A model generated the notes under the pieces. That model was not told the DNA's origin. It did not search any database and was given only the letters and a program-made list of their open reading frames with translations. Source: Stenopsyche tienmushanensis (taxonomy: Eukaryota > Arthropoda > Insecta > Trichoptera > Stenopsychidae). From it: a stretch of 64,000 nucleotides of DNA. Position 1 is the stretch's first letter. Each line of letters starts with the position of its first letter. A program made the translations under genes and the position numbers. Positions 49,299 through 60,556 of this stretch are shown in pieces. The stretch spans positions 1,302,001 to 1,366,000 of the forward strand of contig WACJ01000503.1 of NCBI GenBank assembly GCA_008973525.1. The letters are read 5' to 3'.

Positions 49299-49541
49299 TT
49301 ACATGTCATCAAAACCTTCTCCGTCAATATCACGACAAATATGTATTGTTCTTTGGTATTTATCTTCTATTGATGATAAAACATTTTCTCCAGAGACTAC
49401 TTCTGACCACAGCTTTTTCCAGCAAAAATTTAAAGTGCATTGTTTAATTTCTTTAACGGATACAAAAACAATTTCGACAAAATTTCGAATAGATTTTTTC
49501 CAGGCTTGTGGAAGTACTATATTTTCATCTTGATCGATTTA
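49299..49541 (-). pseudogene. Tigger/pogo-like transposase C-terminal fragment
   Basis: The minus-strand frame is open for about 80 codons, in order LPQAWKKSIRNF, CTLNFCWKKLWSEVV and DIDGEGFDDM, then a stop. The AW...TLN-x-CWKKLWP...GEGF-DM series is the part of Tigger/jerky (CENP-B-like) DDE transposases just after the catalytic domain. The frame has no internal stop, so this is one of the younger remnants, but the HTH and DDE domains are missing. It lies next to a terminal repeat on the 3' side. The plus-strand ORFs 49234-49533 and 49440-49709 are antisense shadows. Confidence 0.8.
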
Positions 49542-49570
49542 GCCTATTATTTTTTTCAAGTGTTCAGTGA

Positions 49571-49625
49571 ATATCATCATCATCATAATGCAGCCACAAA
49601 CAGTCCACTGCAGAACTATGGGCAC
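49571..49625 (+). repeat. CATCATCAT-TGCAGC dispersed repeat, copy 2
   Basis: ATCATCATCATAATGCAGC followed by CAGTCCACTGCAGAACTATG, similar to 45936-45985. It begins a GC-raised block extending to about 50080 that has no frame I recognise and could be the body of the same repeat, inserted into the Tigger remnant. Confidence 0.5.
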
Positions 49626-50282
49626 TTTCGCGATTGTGTCGATAAGAAGTTTGGGAGGTGCATAATGACTGAGCAGTTTTCCTCGGAAGACAGTGAAAAA
49701 CTACTTTAGATAATCTTTTTGATTTTACTGGAAAAAGCTTTCTGGAATGCAATGAGTCCAGTCTCTACTTTCCTAGCTAGGGCGTTGCCGAGTTAGGATG
49801 AAGACATATGTGACACTTAAGTGCCTATCAGATTCACTCCTACACCAACTGAGGGTGTCTCCCCGTCCACGTACAACTTACCCGAACAAATTTTAGGCTG
49901 AGTCTTTCTTGTTTTAGGTTAACTATCTCAGTTCGGCGATATCAAAACGATAAAGAAGGCAACGGAAAACAATGCTGTTAACGTTGCAAAGTGAAATTCT
50001 TCATATGCCTCTCCTCGAGGCCGTATGTTTGATGTTCTTCTTCTCTTTGTTCTGTTCCAAAAGCTTCTTGGTTCCGAGCTGGTAAGCTTTATCACGCTCC
50101 ATATTATTTATAATATTTTTTAAATATTGAAATTATACCTCGATTTAAGGGTTGGAATATAGACGTAGTGTTTGGCGGTAAAAATAATATTTCAGCTTTA
50201 GGAAGTTTAAAACGAGCGGATATCATGGTGCATTGTTTAATATCAATAATACTTTAAAATTATGAACATATATAATTTTTCC
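49626..50282. other. GC-raised insert, probable repeat body
   Basis: Up to about 50080 the GC content is raised (CACCAACTGAGGGTGTCTCC; CTCCTCGAGGCCGTATG). No coding frame. Given its place between Tigger pieces and after the CATCAT repeat it is most simply a decayed mobile element; identity unknown. The rest is AT-rich. Confidence 0.35.
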
Positions 50283-50335
50283 CTCAAACCGTGGTATATA
50301 AAACGTGTTGTATAAAACCGTTTTATACGGGGCCC
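50283..50335. repeat. Possible second Tigger terminal repeat
   Basis: CAAACCGTGGTATATAAAAC, then GTGTTGTATAAAACCGTTTTATACGGGG. Repeats of the (C)GTGTTATAC type suggest the 5' end of the Tigger copy whose transposase fragment is at 49299-49541. If so, the element spans about 1.1 kb including the insert. Confidence 0.4.
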
Positions 50336-50809
50336 AAACATATATATTTGGTTTTCAATTGTCATGGAAACTAAATCTATACAAAGGAGCTTATGGCCAA
50401 AAAAATAAAACATTTTCTAAGGATTTTACTGTTGTATTTTCCAAGGAACCATTATCGAATACTCTGACATGGTTTTTATAGCCTATATTACTTAATAAGT
50501 ATAATAAATCTTTATTTATCTGTCGACCTCGTAGTTCCAAAAGTTTAGCTTCAAACCTACGGATAGTGTGCTTGGTAAACATATTTTTTACATGCTTCGA
50601 AAATCTCACAGTAGTCTTGGATGTAGAATTACACACATCAAATAATGATAATGCCTATATGTATACTATTTTTGAAGGTATTGTAAGATATGGCGTAGTA
50701 GGGTAGAAAAATGAACGTGTTTCTTATTTTAAAACCTGCCATCAAACTAACGCAATTAAAATCAAACTGTCTTTTGATTATGTTTGTGTGCAAACATTTA
50801 TGCTGTCGT
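50336..50809. other. AT-rich spacer with unassigned minus-strand ORF
   Basis: AT-rich; an 81-codon minus-strand ORF (50636-50391) is Lys/Asn-rich and not recognised. Confidence 0.4.
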
Positions 50810-51240
50810 CAATTTTATTTCCTCCCCTCGCAAACGTGCAATCATTGTTTCCATCATGATGGAGTCCATTAAAAGTAAAATCGCGAGAGGAGACCATAAT
50901 CAAAGGGATATTCAGAAACCACATCACGTATAATAGCTACGTGTTTTACGGCCATCGATTGCCATTACCGCACTTTATTTTCCCATAACAGACACCACGA
51001 TAACCATCGAACGTTCGCTTATAATTAAGTGTTTACACAAGTGCCAACTTATGTATGGTGACGGAAAATGTACACTGTACTGCAATGCATACACGCTATT
51101 TTTTCTCACGAAAGCTCTAATCGAGTACGGAAAGTGGTATCATTGCTGCATCAAAAGTACCATAGCTTAATTGCACTTAAGCGACGATTTTAATTCGATT
51201 TTTGCTCCACGTAAAAACACTCTTGCCTATTAAGCTGAGC
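50810..51240. promoter_or_regulatory. GC-raised island with TCF and NK2-like sites
   Basis: Block of raised GC with ATCAAAGG (50899-50906), the TCF/LEF core, and two NK2-class homeodomain cores in opposite orientation (TTAAGTG 51025-51031 and CACTTAA 51174-51180). An AACCACATCA stretch nearby holds a Runx-like word. No coding frame. It is one of the better enhancer candidates, by motif content only. Confidence 0.35.
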
Positions 51241-52429
51241 GTTTATCACAATATTTAATATTTTTTCCCTAATATAATTATTCTTTTTTGCATCACATGT
51301 CAGTAAATAGATTAGCTTTTCTAATTTCCCTTAAAAAATTTGAGTCAATTTTTAAAGAGATTTTTTCATAGCTTAGCATTTAGATGTTATATATACTATA
51401 GATATTATATATACTATTTTCTATGAAAAACATAGATTGCTGCGCCTGTGTGTAGGTATTTAACCTAAAAATGTATTACATGTGAAAATGGATTTATCGA
51501 GAAATTCGGGAAATAAAATCAAGAATTATATCCAACTTCTCATCGAAAAGTCAGAATCCCTAATTCTGAGCATTCATATATTGATCAAATTTTTAATTGC
51601 GTTATAATATTTATCCAATACTTCCATAAATAATTTATTTGTGTTATTATATAACCAAAGGATTTATATTTGTCAACTGTATTTCTGTGGGAGCATTTGA
51701 ATTATTATACAATCAATAAACTTATTTTTTCGATCATATTCCGTGGAAACATAACAAAACCCAGTCAAAGCTGGAATTTAAATGTTGTGATATCATAAAA
51801 ACTTTTTTTTGCATAATATTGTTACAAAATATATTACATAATTATATATCACATTTAATACTATTTGAGTTCCAAATAAGAATATGTACTTTATAATCAA
51901 TATTTATAAATATATACAACATTTGGCTATTAAGTAACAAGATTGAGCTTATGTGAATAAACCCACTTCATAATTGATATTGATTGCGTAATATTGTTCT
52001 TGGAAAATAATGCTATATGTTCACTGTCTCTTATGTATGATTTGACATATATCTTTTATATATATTATGTTTTACATAAAGAGTTCTTTATGACAATTTT
52101 TCTTCGGTATTTATTCCAATTTGTTGAAAAAAAGAGGTCTTATCTAATCAAATTTCTTAGACAAAAAAAGTTAAAATATCGTTATTTAATATCCACATGT
52201 TTCATTATAAAAATGTTATATTGTAAACTAAAAAATTAAGTAGTAAAATTTTGCATCTGATAAGTAAAAGTATATTGATTCAGTTTCAAATGAATTATGA
52301 TTCAAGTGAATTGATTTTGAATAATAAATATGTACCGAACAACAGGTATACTTTATTATATTTAAACATATATATGCGTATTTAAAATTTGTAATATTAT
52401 TGTTGCTGCGGTCAAACTGAAGCAACCCT
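51241..52429. other. AT-rich stretch, no gene seen
   Basis: AT-rich, with Phe/Tyr/Lys-rich chance ORFs (51994-52239, 52228-52425). Nothing recognised. Confidence 0.5.
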
Positions 52430-53110
52430 AGCAGAACGTTGAGTCAGACTTTTTGGTAATAAAAAATCCATTAGCCGATCCAATTTGCCCTCATCTCACC
52501 CCCGCAATCCCTCAGATTGTTTCTATATGAATTATTTAAAGTATGAGGATATAAAGATGTATGTCTGTTGTCGGTTGCCCCGTACTCAATTTATTTATAA
52601 AAAACGCAGCCTCCACTAAGATCAGATTTTTGCGGTTTCGCTCCCTCCGCTTCGCTACCGCCGAAACCTTTGTTGGAAGCTTTTCAGGTCCGCACTAAAA
52701 AGTACTTTAAGCGAATTTTTGGCGTAATCATACCGGCACAATGCAGGCTCCCTCTTGCCGGTATGAATAAATAAAGAGTAGAAACCAACCTTCCCGCAGC
52801 TTCCTCGATTGTCCCGGGAATCAGTTCAGGTGATTAATCATTCCGAGTCTGGATACCCTCACCTCAACGTGAGCCTGTGTGCTGAATGGTTTATCACACC
52901 TTGAAGCCTTCCTTTACCTATTGCTTTACCACATTTTTTTTCTTTAAATAAAATTTTACGCTTGCTCGAAGATACCTCGAAATAACTTGTATACCCCGGA
53001 GAGTTAATGGACGCGTTTCCACCCGGATATCTTGAGAGATTGGTCCGGCTGCTAAGAAAAATCAAAATATAAATCAAACATTTTAAAACGGTTCCGCATT
53101 CATTAATTTT
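52430..53110. promoter_or_regulatory. GC-raised island with perfect hairpin
   Basis: About 680 bp with several CpG-rich patches (TTTCGCTCCCTCCGCTTCGC) and the 10 bp perfect inverted repeat described separately. The minus-strand ORF 52859-53113 is unrecognised. Confidence 0.3.
52729..52765. repeat. Perfect 10 bp inverted repeat (hairpin)
   Basis: CATACCGGCA (52729-52738) and TGCCGGTATG (52756-52765) are exact reverse complements with a 17-base loop. In AT-rich DNA a 60 percent GC-paired core (ACCGGCA) is unusual. It could be a dimeric protein site (the CCGG-containing halves resemble Grainyhead-type cores) or a structured RNA. Confidence 0.8.
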
Positions 53111-54059
53111 CAATTTTACCTTTTTAATTCGGAAAATTCATTAAGTATTCTAAAAATACGCAAAGAATTTATATATCTAAAGCTGGATATAAATTTACTT
53201 GAAATCAAGCCTTATAAATGCAGTCATTGACGTCATAGTGTACAAGTTTAACGGCCATAAATAAAGATTAGCATAATAAAATGATAGTTAAATCCCAGGC
53301 TCAAATATCATTGCATATGAGATATTTATTAGGTTTTGATTATTAATAGAGTAAGCTCTTAGTCTATCTTATTACATTTTGATAGTTTAAATATTTGCAT
53401 AATTTAAGCTTATCAAAAATAAATTGCTTTAATTTGAATAATCCTTTTCGTTAGCTTAAAATTCTCAATACATAAAATAACAACTTAGTAATGTATATTG
53501 AGCATCATACAATTTGAAGCTGAAATCATAAGTTATAATGATGATTGTTTATGATTAAATAACATAATCCATTTTTAGAATATCTGTTGATATTTTATAA
53601 TTAAATTTGAAGTACAATATAATAGCCTAAATAACTTATTATGGTAATTTTTACTACGAAATGGCTTACTTTAAACAAGATATATAATTGGTTTTTTGTA
53701 GCTTTATAGCATTCAACCACTTATTAAGGCCAATTTGCTCATTTAAAGTAAAAAATTCAGCTACAAAATTAATCAAAGTTAGCAAATCAAGCCAAATATT
53801 GTATTAAAATGGAATAAATGTTGATTTTGCAACACATGAGGAGGTTTCCATATAAAATTAATTTGCACATTTTTCATGAAAAAAGTACACTAACAACTAA
53901 AAGGTTTCATTATACAACAATTATCCGGCTGTGGAAAAAAACATTTTTTTACGCAAGGTAATGAAGTTTTCTTTTGTAATACAATTTCTGTATAATTGTG
54001 TTCGGAGGAAATTCTTTTATAAGCTTCATTGATTGTAAATTATATTAAGTCTCCACTTC
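53111..54059. other. AT-rich stretch, nothing recognised
   Basis: AT-rich and without frames or repeats of note. Confidence 0.5.
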
Positions 54060-54310
54060 AGGGAGGAACTTTTTTTAATTTCCTACTTCACTGCGGAAAA
54101 CTGTGCAAAAACGGATATTTGCGCTGGTGATTGACGCAGATGTTGCCAAAACAACGTCAAAGACGATCTTTCACATCACACAGTATGAGCCAATAAATTA
54201 TGGATCTCTAATATTGCCTTGCGTATTATATTTTTAATCAAAAGCAGGAAGTTCCGTGCTCGACGATTTAATATTTTAGGATATATCTCCTTTACCCGCC
54301 CACTGGCGCA
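54060..54310. promoter_or_regulatory. Small GC-raised island
   Basis: Raised GC with GCGCTGGTGATTGACGCAGA near 54121 and TACCCGCCCACTGGCGCAT near 54292. No gene or transposon features. Confidence 0.2.
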
Positions 54311-54542
54311 TTAGCTTTCGCAAAATATCATATTTTAGCCTATTTAATTGAAACCTTACAAAGCTTAGCGATTCTAATATTAGCTTATTTGAAGGGATGA
54401 AAATAAGACTTTTTAATTGTATAGAAAAACTCATGCAGATAAAAGTTTTAGTACGAAAACCACTTATTTATTTTAACTCTGCATATATCATGATTTTTCC
54501 TCGATTTTAATACCTAAATTTATTCAATTATAATTTAAATAC

Positions 54543-54610
54543 ACTCGAGTTTCGTATAACACGGTTATATGATTCTGCAAAAACGTCGTGTTAAATAAAT
54601 TCGTGTTTTT
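54543..54610. repeat. Tigger-type terminal repeat, solo copy
   Basis: CTCGAGTTTCGTATAACACGG followed within 15 bases by CTGCAAAAACGTCGTGTTAA. It is nearly identical to 49236-49255 over about 20 bases and again AAATTCGTGTT. No transposase is readable nearby, so it is a solo end or a miniature copy. Confidence 0.55.
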
Positions 54611-55479
54611 ATTAAAAATACTTCAGTTTAGATAAATTCTTCAATATAATCAATTATCTCTAAATGTAAATAAAGGCTCTATACTTCCTTGAATTTTAGA
54701 TTTTATTTTCATGAACTGATTTAATTTGATAGTAATCATGTTTAACGTAGTTTTGCCTATAAAATTCTACAGTTTATACTTCCTAGGTCAAGAAGCCCCA
54801 AAATTCCAAAAGTCAAAATCTCGTCTTCTCTATACCATAAGCGTAAAATACGTCCTAAATATAGGTCAATGGACATATATAGATAAGAAAGTTGTCAGTG
54901 ATGGAATTCATTACTGTGCATAATAACATCAAAAATTGTAACATTTTCTATGTGAATATAAATAAAAGACTTCGAAAGTAACCAAAAATAATGATAATTC
55001 AGTAATTATTGGTTGAATAAAATATGAAAGGTACAATAGATGAGATAATTATTATATAGTGGACTTTAATAGATTAATTGTGATTCATAAACACAGAATC
55101 ACAAATCTTAATTATATATTTATAAAACATTTTGAATAAAAATTAAGATAATATGAAATAAAGCCGTATTTTTTTAACAATTTTACCATATCATATTTCC
55201 ATTGTATCTTGAAAAAATTCACCACAATGTAATAAAAACATCGACCGAATCTTAGAATTGAAAAGAAATACGATGCTATTCAATTAGTATGCGGATTACG
55301 TTGCGCTTATGGATTCGGCTTTAATTAAAAGATGATTGATCGAGAACAAACCGCCATTGTTTTCATCAAAATGAGATTGAAAAATTATCAAAACTTTTTG
55401 TTTGTGAATATTTACATAATGTATATACGAAAAAAAATAATGAGGCCCCTATTTGGCGTCGCGGACTCGATGAAAAATG
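54611..55479. other. AT-rich stretch, no gene seen
   Basis: AT-rich; the 65-codon ORF 54726-54923 is unrecognised. Confidence 0.5.
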
Positions 55480-55950
55480 TTGGTTATTTCGAGAAGAAGT
55501 TAACAAAGCCGATAAGTATTCAATTACGGAGTCCCGGAACAGCCGGTTAAGTCGAATCTTTAAACATCAAGGTTTAGGAACACAAACACACCCGGATAAA
55601 AATATCAGGTTCCCGTCAGAAGCGCAAAAATCCCCCGTCCGGACAGATATAAAACCCAAGTTTGTTTGAGCTTTCTTCTGAAAAGTTTATTCGTAAATTA
55701 ATTTTCTCCATCGGCTACCCTTCCTCTCGAACACACTACCACCCGAGTTGGCCCCCGTGTCTCGGCATTTGATGCCGTTATCTTGACGTTAATTGAGACA
55801 GATCGAAATTCGCTGAGCCCCTGTTTTCCTTGAAAACTGATATTTATTATTGGATCAAACAATAAGGGCTTATAAATGATTCCTTCGGTCGTTTTAAACA
55901 CGAGTCAAATTCGTGCCTCGGGAGGTACAGCGAAATGGCATATCGATTTC
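55480..55950. promoter_or_regulatory. GC-raised island (candidate regulatory DNA)
   Basis: Raised GC with GGAGTCCCGGAACAGCCGGT and a GGCCCCCGTGTCTCGGC patch. ORFs on both edges (55332-55550 plus, 55698-55901 minus) are unrecognised. Confidence 0.25.
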
Positions 55951-56348
55951 CCTAATTAGCCCAGGAATAATAAAGTACAAAGTTACACGAAAATATTTAT
56001 TTTTACTTCTTTCGAGTAAGCCTAAGCTATGACGTCTTGACACACATATCTAAACGTTCTTTATAGTATTGGAGAAATTCGAAATCACGCCAAAGCAATC
56101 TAAAAGAAAATAATTTATTTCGGCATTTATTTTAAAACCAAGATTTCAAACCATTGGTTAACTATGATTTCGGAAGTTAATTTATAGTTGAAGTCATTTT
56201 TAATATATATATTTATATTATAAGATGATGTTAAACTAAGCAAACCGAATCTACAATGATAAAATATTACATAGCTCTGATTAATTACACCTTATGCTGG
56301 AAATTATATGAACGACGTAGCTTTTACTATTAGTATATATTACACATA
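55951..56348. other. AT-rich spacer
   Basis: AT-rich, nothing recognised. Confidence 0.5.
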
Positions 56349-56460
56349 CTATACTATTAGTACCATTAGTACTTATACTATTAGTACCATTAGTACTTAT
56401 ACTATTAGTACCATTAGTACTTATACTATTAGTACCATTAATACCTATAGCATTAGTACC
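56349..56460. repeat. 24 bp minisatellite, 4.7 units
   Basis: Units at 56349-56372, 56373-56396, 56397-56420, 56421-56444 and a partial at 56445-56460. Each consists of TTATACTATTAG then TACCATTAGTAC with few changes. Because 24 is a multiple of three, frames on both strands stay open and give Thr/Ile/Ser/Tyr or Asn/Gly/Thr repeats. The 56308-56520 and 56481-56281 ORFs are this artefact. Within each unit, TATTAGTACCATTAGTAC shows a 9 bp sub-repeat. Confidence 0.9.
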
Positions 56461-57129
56461 ATTTTTATATATCTTCAACATAACTTAAAAATGTTAAAAG
56501 ATCACGAATTAGTTTATTGATTATAATTTGGACTTGTTTTGAACATCTTCTATACAGTTTACAAACTTAACATGTTACAAACTTAAACGTTACAAACTTA
56601 AATGAATTTAAAGTTCTCATATTAAAAATATGTATTAACTAGAAAATATGAATTGGAAAAAATATTGATCGAAAATTTAAATGAACGAAAGGGAATCGTC
56701 GTATAATACAAGTAAATCTTTATATGACAAGCATTCGAAAATGAAAAATATACTTCCAAAGCATATCTATAATAGTTTTCGTATAAATGAGTCCTTTTTT
56801 GCTGAATCAATATCACATTTTTTTAAAATCTACTTGTAAAAATGTAGTTTAATTTCAATATTACTAAATAAAAATCGAGTTAACTTGTGTGATAGCGAAC
56901 TACTAATATAAGTTCTTTCAATAGAGATGTCGTTGATGTCATAATCGCTTTACGCCGATTACTTTCTGTCAGCTCCTAATCAACGTAAGACAATCTTCAA
57001 TTCGAGGCAGAGTCAATTGTAAATAAACATTTGATAACATACAAAATCGCGTCATTTCTTTACATAAACATTGCACAAAAAATCGATTCATTTGCTCCTC
57101 CTTTAGAAGGAAATGATAATTGAACAAAT
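56461..57129. other. AT-rich spacer
   Basis: AT-rich; three nearby copies of an (A)CTTAA(A)-GTTACAAAC word at 56560-56600 form a tiny local repeat. No gene. Confidence 0.45.
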
Positions 57130-57692
57130 ATTCATTCATCAGTTAAATAAAAAAACACTCTCGATAACACAATATTCGGTCGTTTCTTTGCGTAAACAAA
57201 TAACACACTTGAAATCGAAATCATTAAGGGTCGATAAATTTGGGCTTAACGATCTATACAATCATGCGAGGAACTATCCGTCTCAGTCTCCCGAACTGCG
57301 CTAAGTTCTCTCTGTCTCTGTCCGCCTCGGAGCTTCAATGCACAAGAGTGCCCTTTCTGAATAGTGAAGGTCAAAACGGATATTTCCGTGAGTACTCATG
57401 AAACGGTTAATCAGTTTCAATATATTTTTTGTGCTAATTTTACAGAACTAGCGCTATATTATCACGGACGCACTATATACGATTTTGCCCTAATTTTCGA
57501 TTTACTACCGATTAGAGTTTCATTTTTCGTGACGTTCGAGTCAATTTTCACCTCGTCTATGAAAGCTTCCCTTTAAAAATATTTTATTCAAATGTCAAAC
57601 AATATTCATGATTGCTGCATAATTTTTAGTAAATATCACAGAAAGCAGAAAGTTGTATGGCTATTAAGGGCGATCACGTATTCAAATTTTTG
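57130..57692. other. Moderately GC-raised, unassigned
   Basis: Slightly higher GC with two ORFs (57113-57304 and 57364-57576) that I cannot recognise; no domain or repeat. Confidence 0.3.
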
Positions 57693-57703
57693 CCCCCCCC
57701 CCC
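57693..57703 (+). repeat. Poly-C tract
   Basis: Eleven C in a row, marking the left edge of a GC-rich island. Rare in this AT-rich sequence. Confidence 0.9.
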
Positions 57704-58110
57704 ACCTATCTTATCCAATGTTGTATAAATATGTTAATAAATAGGCAGAGGGCGGGGTGGGGTCCGGATCGTGACCCTTATCGCTTGTTGGGGCCCCGAC
57801 CTATTGGCACGTAGACGCCCATTACCGTAAAGACTTCATTATCGCCCCGCGAGACCTATAAACTTTAAACGAATGTTGTTTGTACCCACCCCGACAACCT
57901 TTGTTTTAAAATATAACTTAGACCTAATTTCACGTTCAGCCGAAACGTGATTTAGAGGCTAGATTATCCAGCAGGAAAAACTCACCCGGTGTCATCGGCG
58001 CGTAACACCCTCCCATATCGTAAATTGCTATGACGGATTCGGTGTTTACAATGCGGCAGCTTCATGTAAACACGGAATCGTTTTAAACACCTAATGCGGC
58101 TTTAATTTTA
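57704..58110. promoter_or_regulatory. GC-rich island (candidate regulatory DNA)
   Basis: The most GC-rich island of this half: GCAGAGGGCGGGGTGGGGTC, TTGGGGCCCCGACC, TATCGCCCCGCGAG, then CACGTTCAGCCGAAACGTGA. It has long G and C runs, CpGs and two copies of a GTTTACA/TGTAAAC word around 58044-58072 (forkhead-like) facing each other. No coding frame and no transposon hallmark. Confidence 0.35.
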
Positions 58111-59940
58111 CATTTATTTTCAGTTTTATGACACGAGAGTTATACATGAAAACACGCCTATGGTATCAATATATTTTATAAATGAAAACAAGGAATTAAA
58201 TGAGCTTTCGAGCCGAATTGCAGTTACGGGTTGTTGTATACTAATGATAACGTTGTAATCATTTTAAAATTTATTTATAACTTTTTTAATTCAATTACCA
58301 TATCAAATGATTCTTATCATCCATATGATGCATAGAAATTATTATAGTTTATTGTTTGCTTTATATTAGCTATTGAAGAGTGGTTTCCATCATTGTTATT
58401 TCTATGATTAAATATTTAAATTTATGAATCCAATAGAAGAAGAAATATTTTATTATAAAGTCAATTTTACATGATCTTTAGACATATAAATAGTTTTTTA
58501 GACTAAAAAATAATATCACTATAAAAGAATATTGCAATAGAATATGACCACATTTAAATGACAAATAATATATATTTCAGATCCTTTGAAGATTTAACTA
58601 CTTTTATTAAATTAAATAATCATCAAACGAAAGCATTTAGAAAAGCATTAAACATTTGGATTTATCATAGCAATATTATGGCACAATTTCAAATTAATTA
58701 TAAACTAATGAATAAAATATATTTGAACACTTAAAAAGTCTGAGTTGATATTTAATATAATATAAAATATTTCCAATTGTGCATTGCTGAATAACATTTT
58801 ATGGCTTTTTACATTGAAACACGATTATTTAAAGAAAATGTTGTTATCAGGTCAGTTGATAAGGTGATATCTATCATGAAATTCATACTAAAAAAATGTA
58901 ATGAGATTGCTAATTTTACCAATAGCTTGACCATTTTTTTCATGTTTTGGATTTCAAGATCAAGATCTTAAAAATATATTTTACAAAATTCAACTTATTT
59001 ATATTAAGTCTATACAAACATTTTCTCACTACAGTATCAGGATATTTTATCATGCAATTACGGATATCCTGATGCGCCAAAATCAAACCATTTTAAAAAT
59101 ATATTTATATACATTAAATAATATAGAATCTACTTCAAATTAAAAAAAAATAGTCTAATATAAGATCACACAAAAACTCTTGAATTGTGTAACAAATACT
59201 ATGAAAGCTCGAATCTACTCATATTTCAAAAACAAGGCTTGAATGCTCATCATGTGCAGGGAACGTTGCTAACCATTACTGCATTGTATGTTCATATTCG
59301 CTTGTATAACTTTTGTAATTTCAATAACGTTGTTCCTCTGAAGGAATATTTAAATTATGTAATACAATACGATTTAATAATTACAGTAACGAAGATATTA
59401 ACAACTAAAATGATATAGAAACTTCCATTGTTTAAATAAAATCAGAAACCTGATATAATCTCGCAAGGATGAATTCTTGTCGAATCCCTCTATTTAAATA
59501 TGATCTGAGCAGATACCACAATAAGATATTTTGGGTACGACAATTGGGAAAATATGTACAGCAAATTTATATGCATGTACGTATTATATTCTAATATGCT
59601 TGGATATACTCAGAAGTATTGTTATCGTTATTACAAATTTAAAAAATTGAGTATGAAGGAATGTAATAATAGGCGGAAACAATTTTGTATAGGTTAAAAC
59701 TTATAATGATCATTTGTTGTATAGCGAACGTATATGTAAAGATCCCATAAAACTACTTGATTTGGTGCAAAGTTGTAACATTTTTATAGAAGTAATAAGT
59801 CATTTGGAAACAACTTTCGAAGAAATTTTCCCAAATTTGAATACGTGTTAATAAAAGAACATTCATGAGTAGCGAAATAAAAAAGATCTGACATAGAAAT
59901 TAAGTATCAAAATAAATTTAAAAAAACATGATTTCTTGGA
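58111..59940. other. AT-rich stretch, no gene seen
   Basis: AT-rich. The 77-codon ORF 59185-59418 is unrecognised. Nothing else stands out. Confidence 0.5.
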
Positions 59941-59943
59941 TGA

Positions 59944-60111
59944 CAGTGGAAATTTATTGTTCCCATAGAAGACAACCTTAACATGAGAGGGAATGTCCAC
60001 ACATCCTTTGTGAGAAACGATCAAATAGAAAAGCTATCAAAAGACGATCGTCTCCTGTTTGACAGTGCACTAGTGAATATATTTACCAAGGAACAGGATG
60101 TCATTAAGTAA
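59944..60111 (+). pseudogene. Unassigned protein-like fragment
   Basis: Between an in-frame TGA (59941-59943) and a TAA (60109-60111) lies a 55-codon frame with GC clearly above the surroundings and balanced composition: EDNLNMRGNVHTSF, then NDQIEKLSKDDRLLFDSALV and FTKEQDVIK. It reads like real, amphipathic helical protein, probably an old transposon or an exon fragment. I do not recognise the family. No splice signals clearly flank it. Confidence 0.35.
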
Positions 60112-60556
60112 TGTGTTATCCAACTTCTAAACCTTACCTCACCGTATAAATAAAGTTTTCTAAAATAATTTTCAATATCAATGCTCGATTAAAGCATTAA
60201 ATCTTATTATAAAAGTACGAGCTAAAATGCAGATTATGGAAAAAAATTGTATCATATCAACAAATATGGAAGAGTAAATACTGTTAAGTGTAACTGTAAG
60301 TTATTGGTTAATCAGAAAATTAACGAATGAAGTATTTCTATAACGCGGCTAGAAGAATAATATCAAACTAAAATATTACTTTTGAATTTTGAATTTTTTT
60401 CTGCGTTGAAAAATATTTGAGTAATAGCCATCATTTTATAAACCTTTGAAGTTTAACGAAGCAAGTAATTAGAATGATACGAAAAAATACACTTTTACTC
60501 CAATAGGAATCAGTACAAAATATATTGCTCGTACATGTCTAGTAATAATAGTAAAG
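60112..60556. other. AT-rich spacer
   Basis: AT-rich. It may contain the decayed psq-type helix-turn-helix expected upstream of the Tigger fragment, but none is readable. Confidence 0.4.

Noticed and set aside
49234..49709. Two plus-strand ORFs of 99 and 89 codons
   Set aside because: The minus strand of the same bases encodes a recognisable Tigger transposase fragment.
56281..56520. Repetitive proteins (TISTISTY and NGTNSIST types)
   Set aside because: Direct result of a 24 bp minisatellite; not genes.
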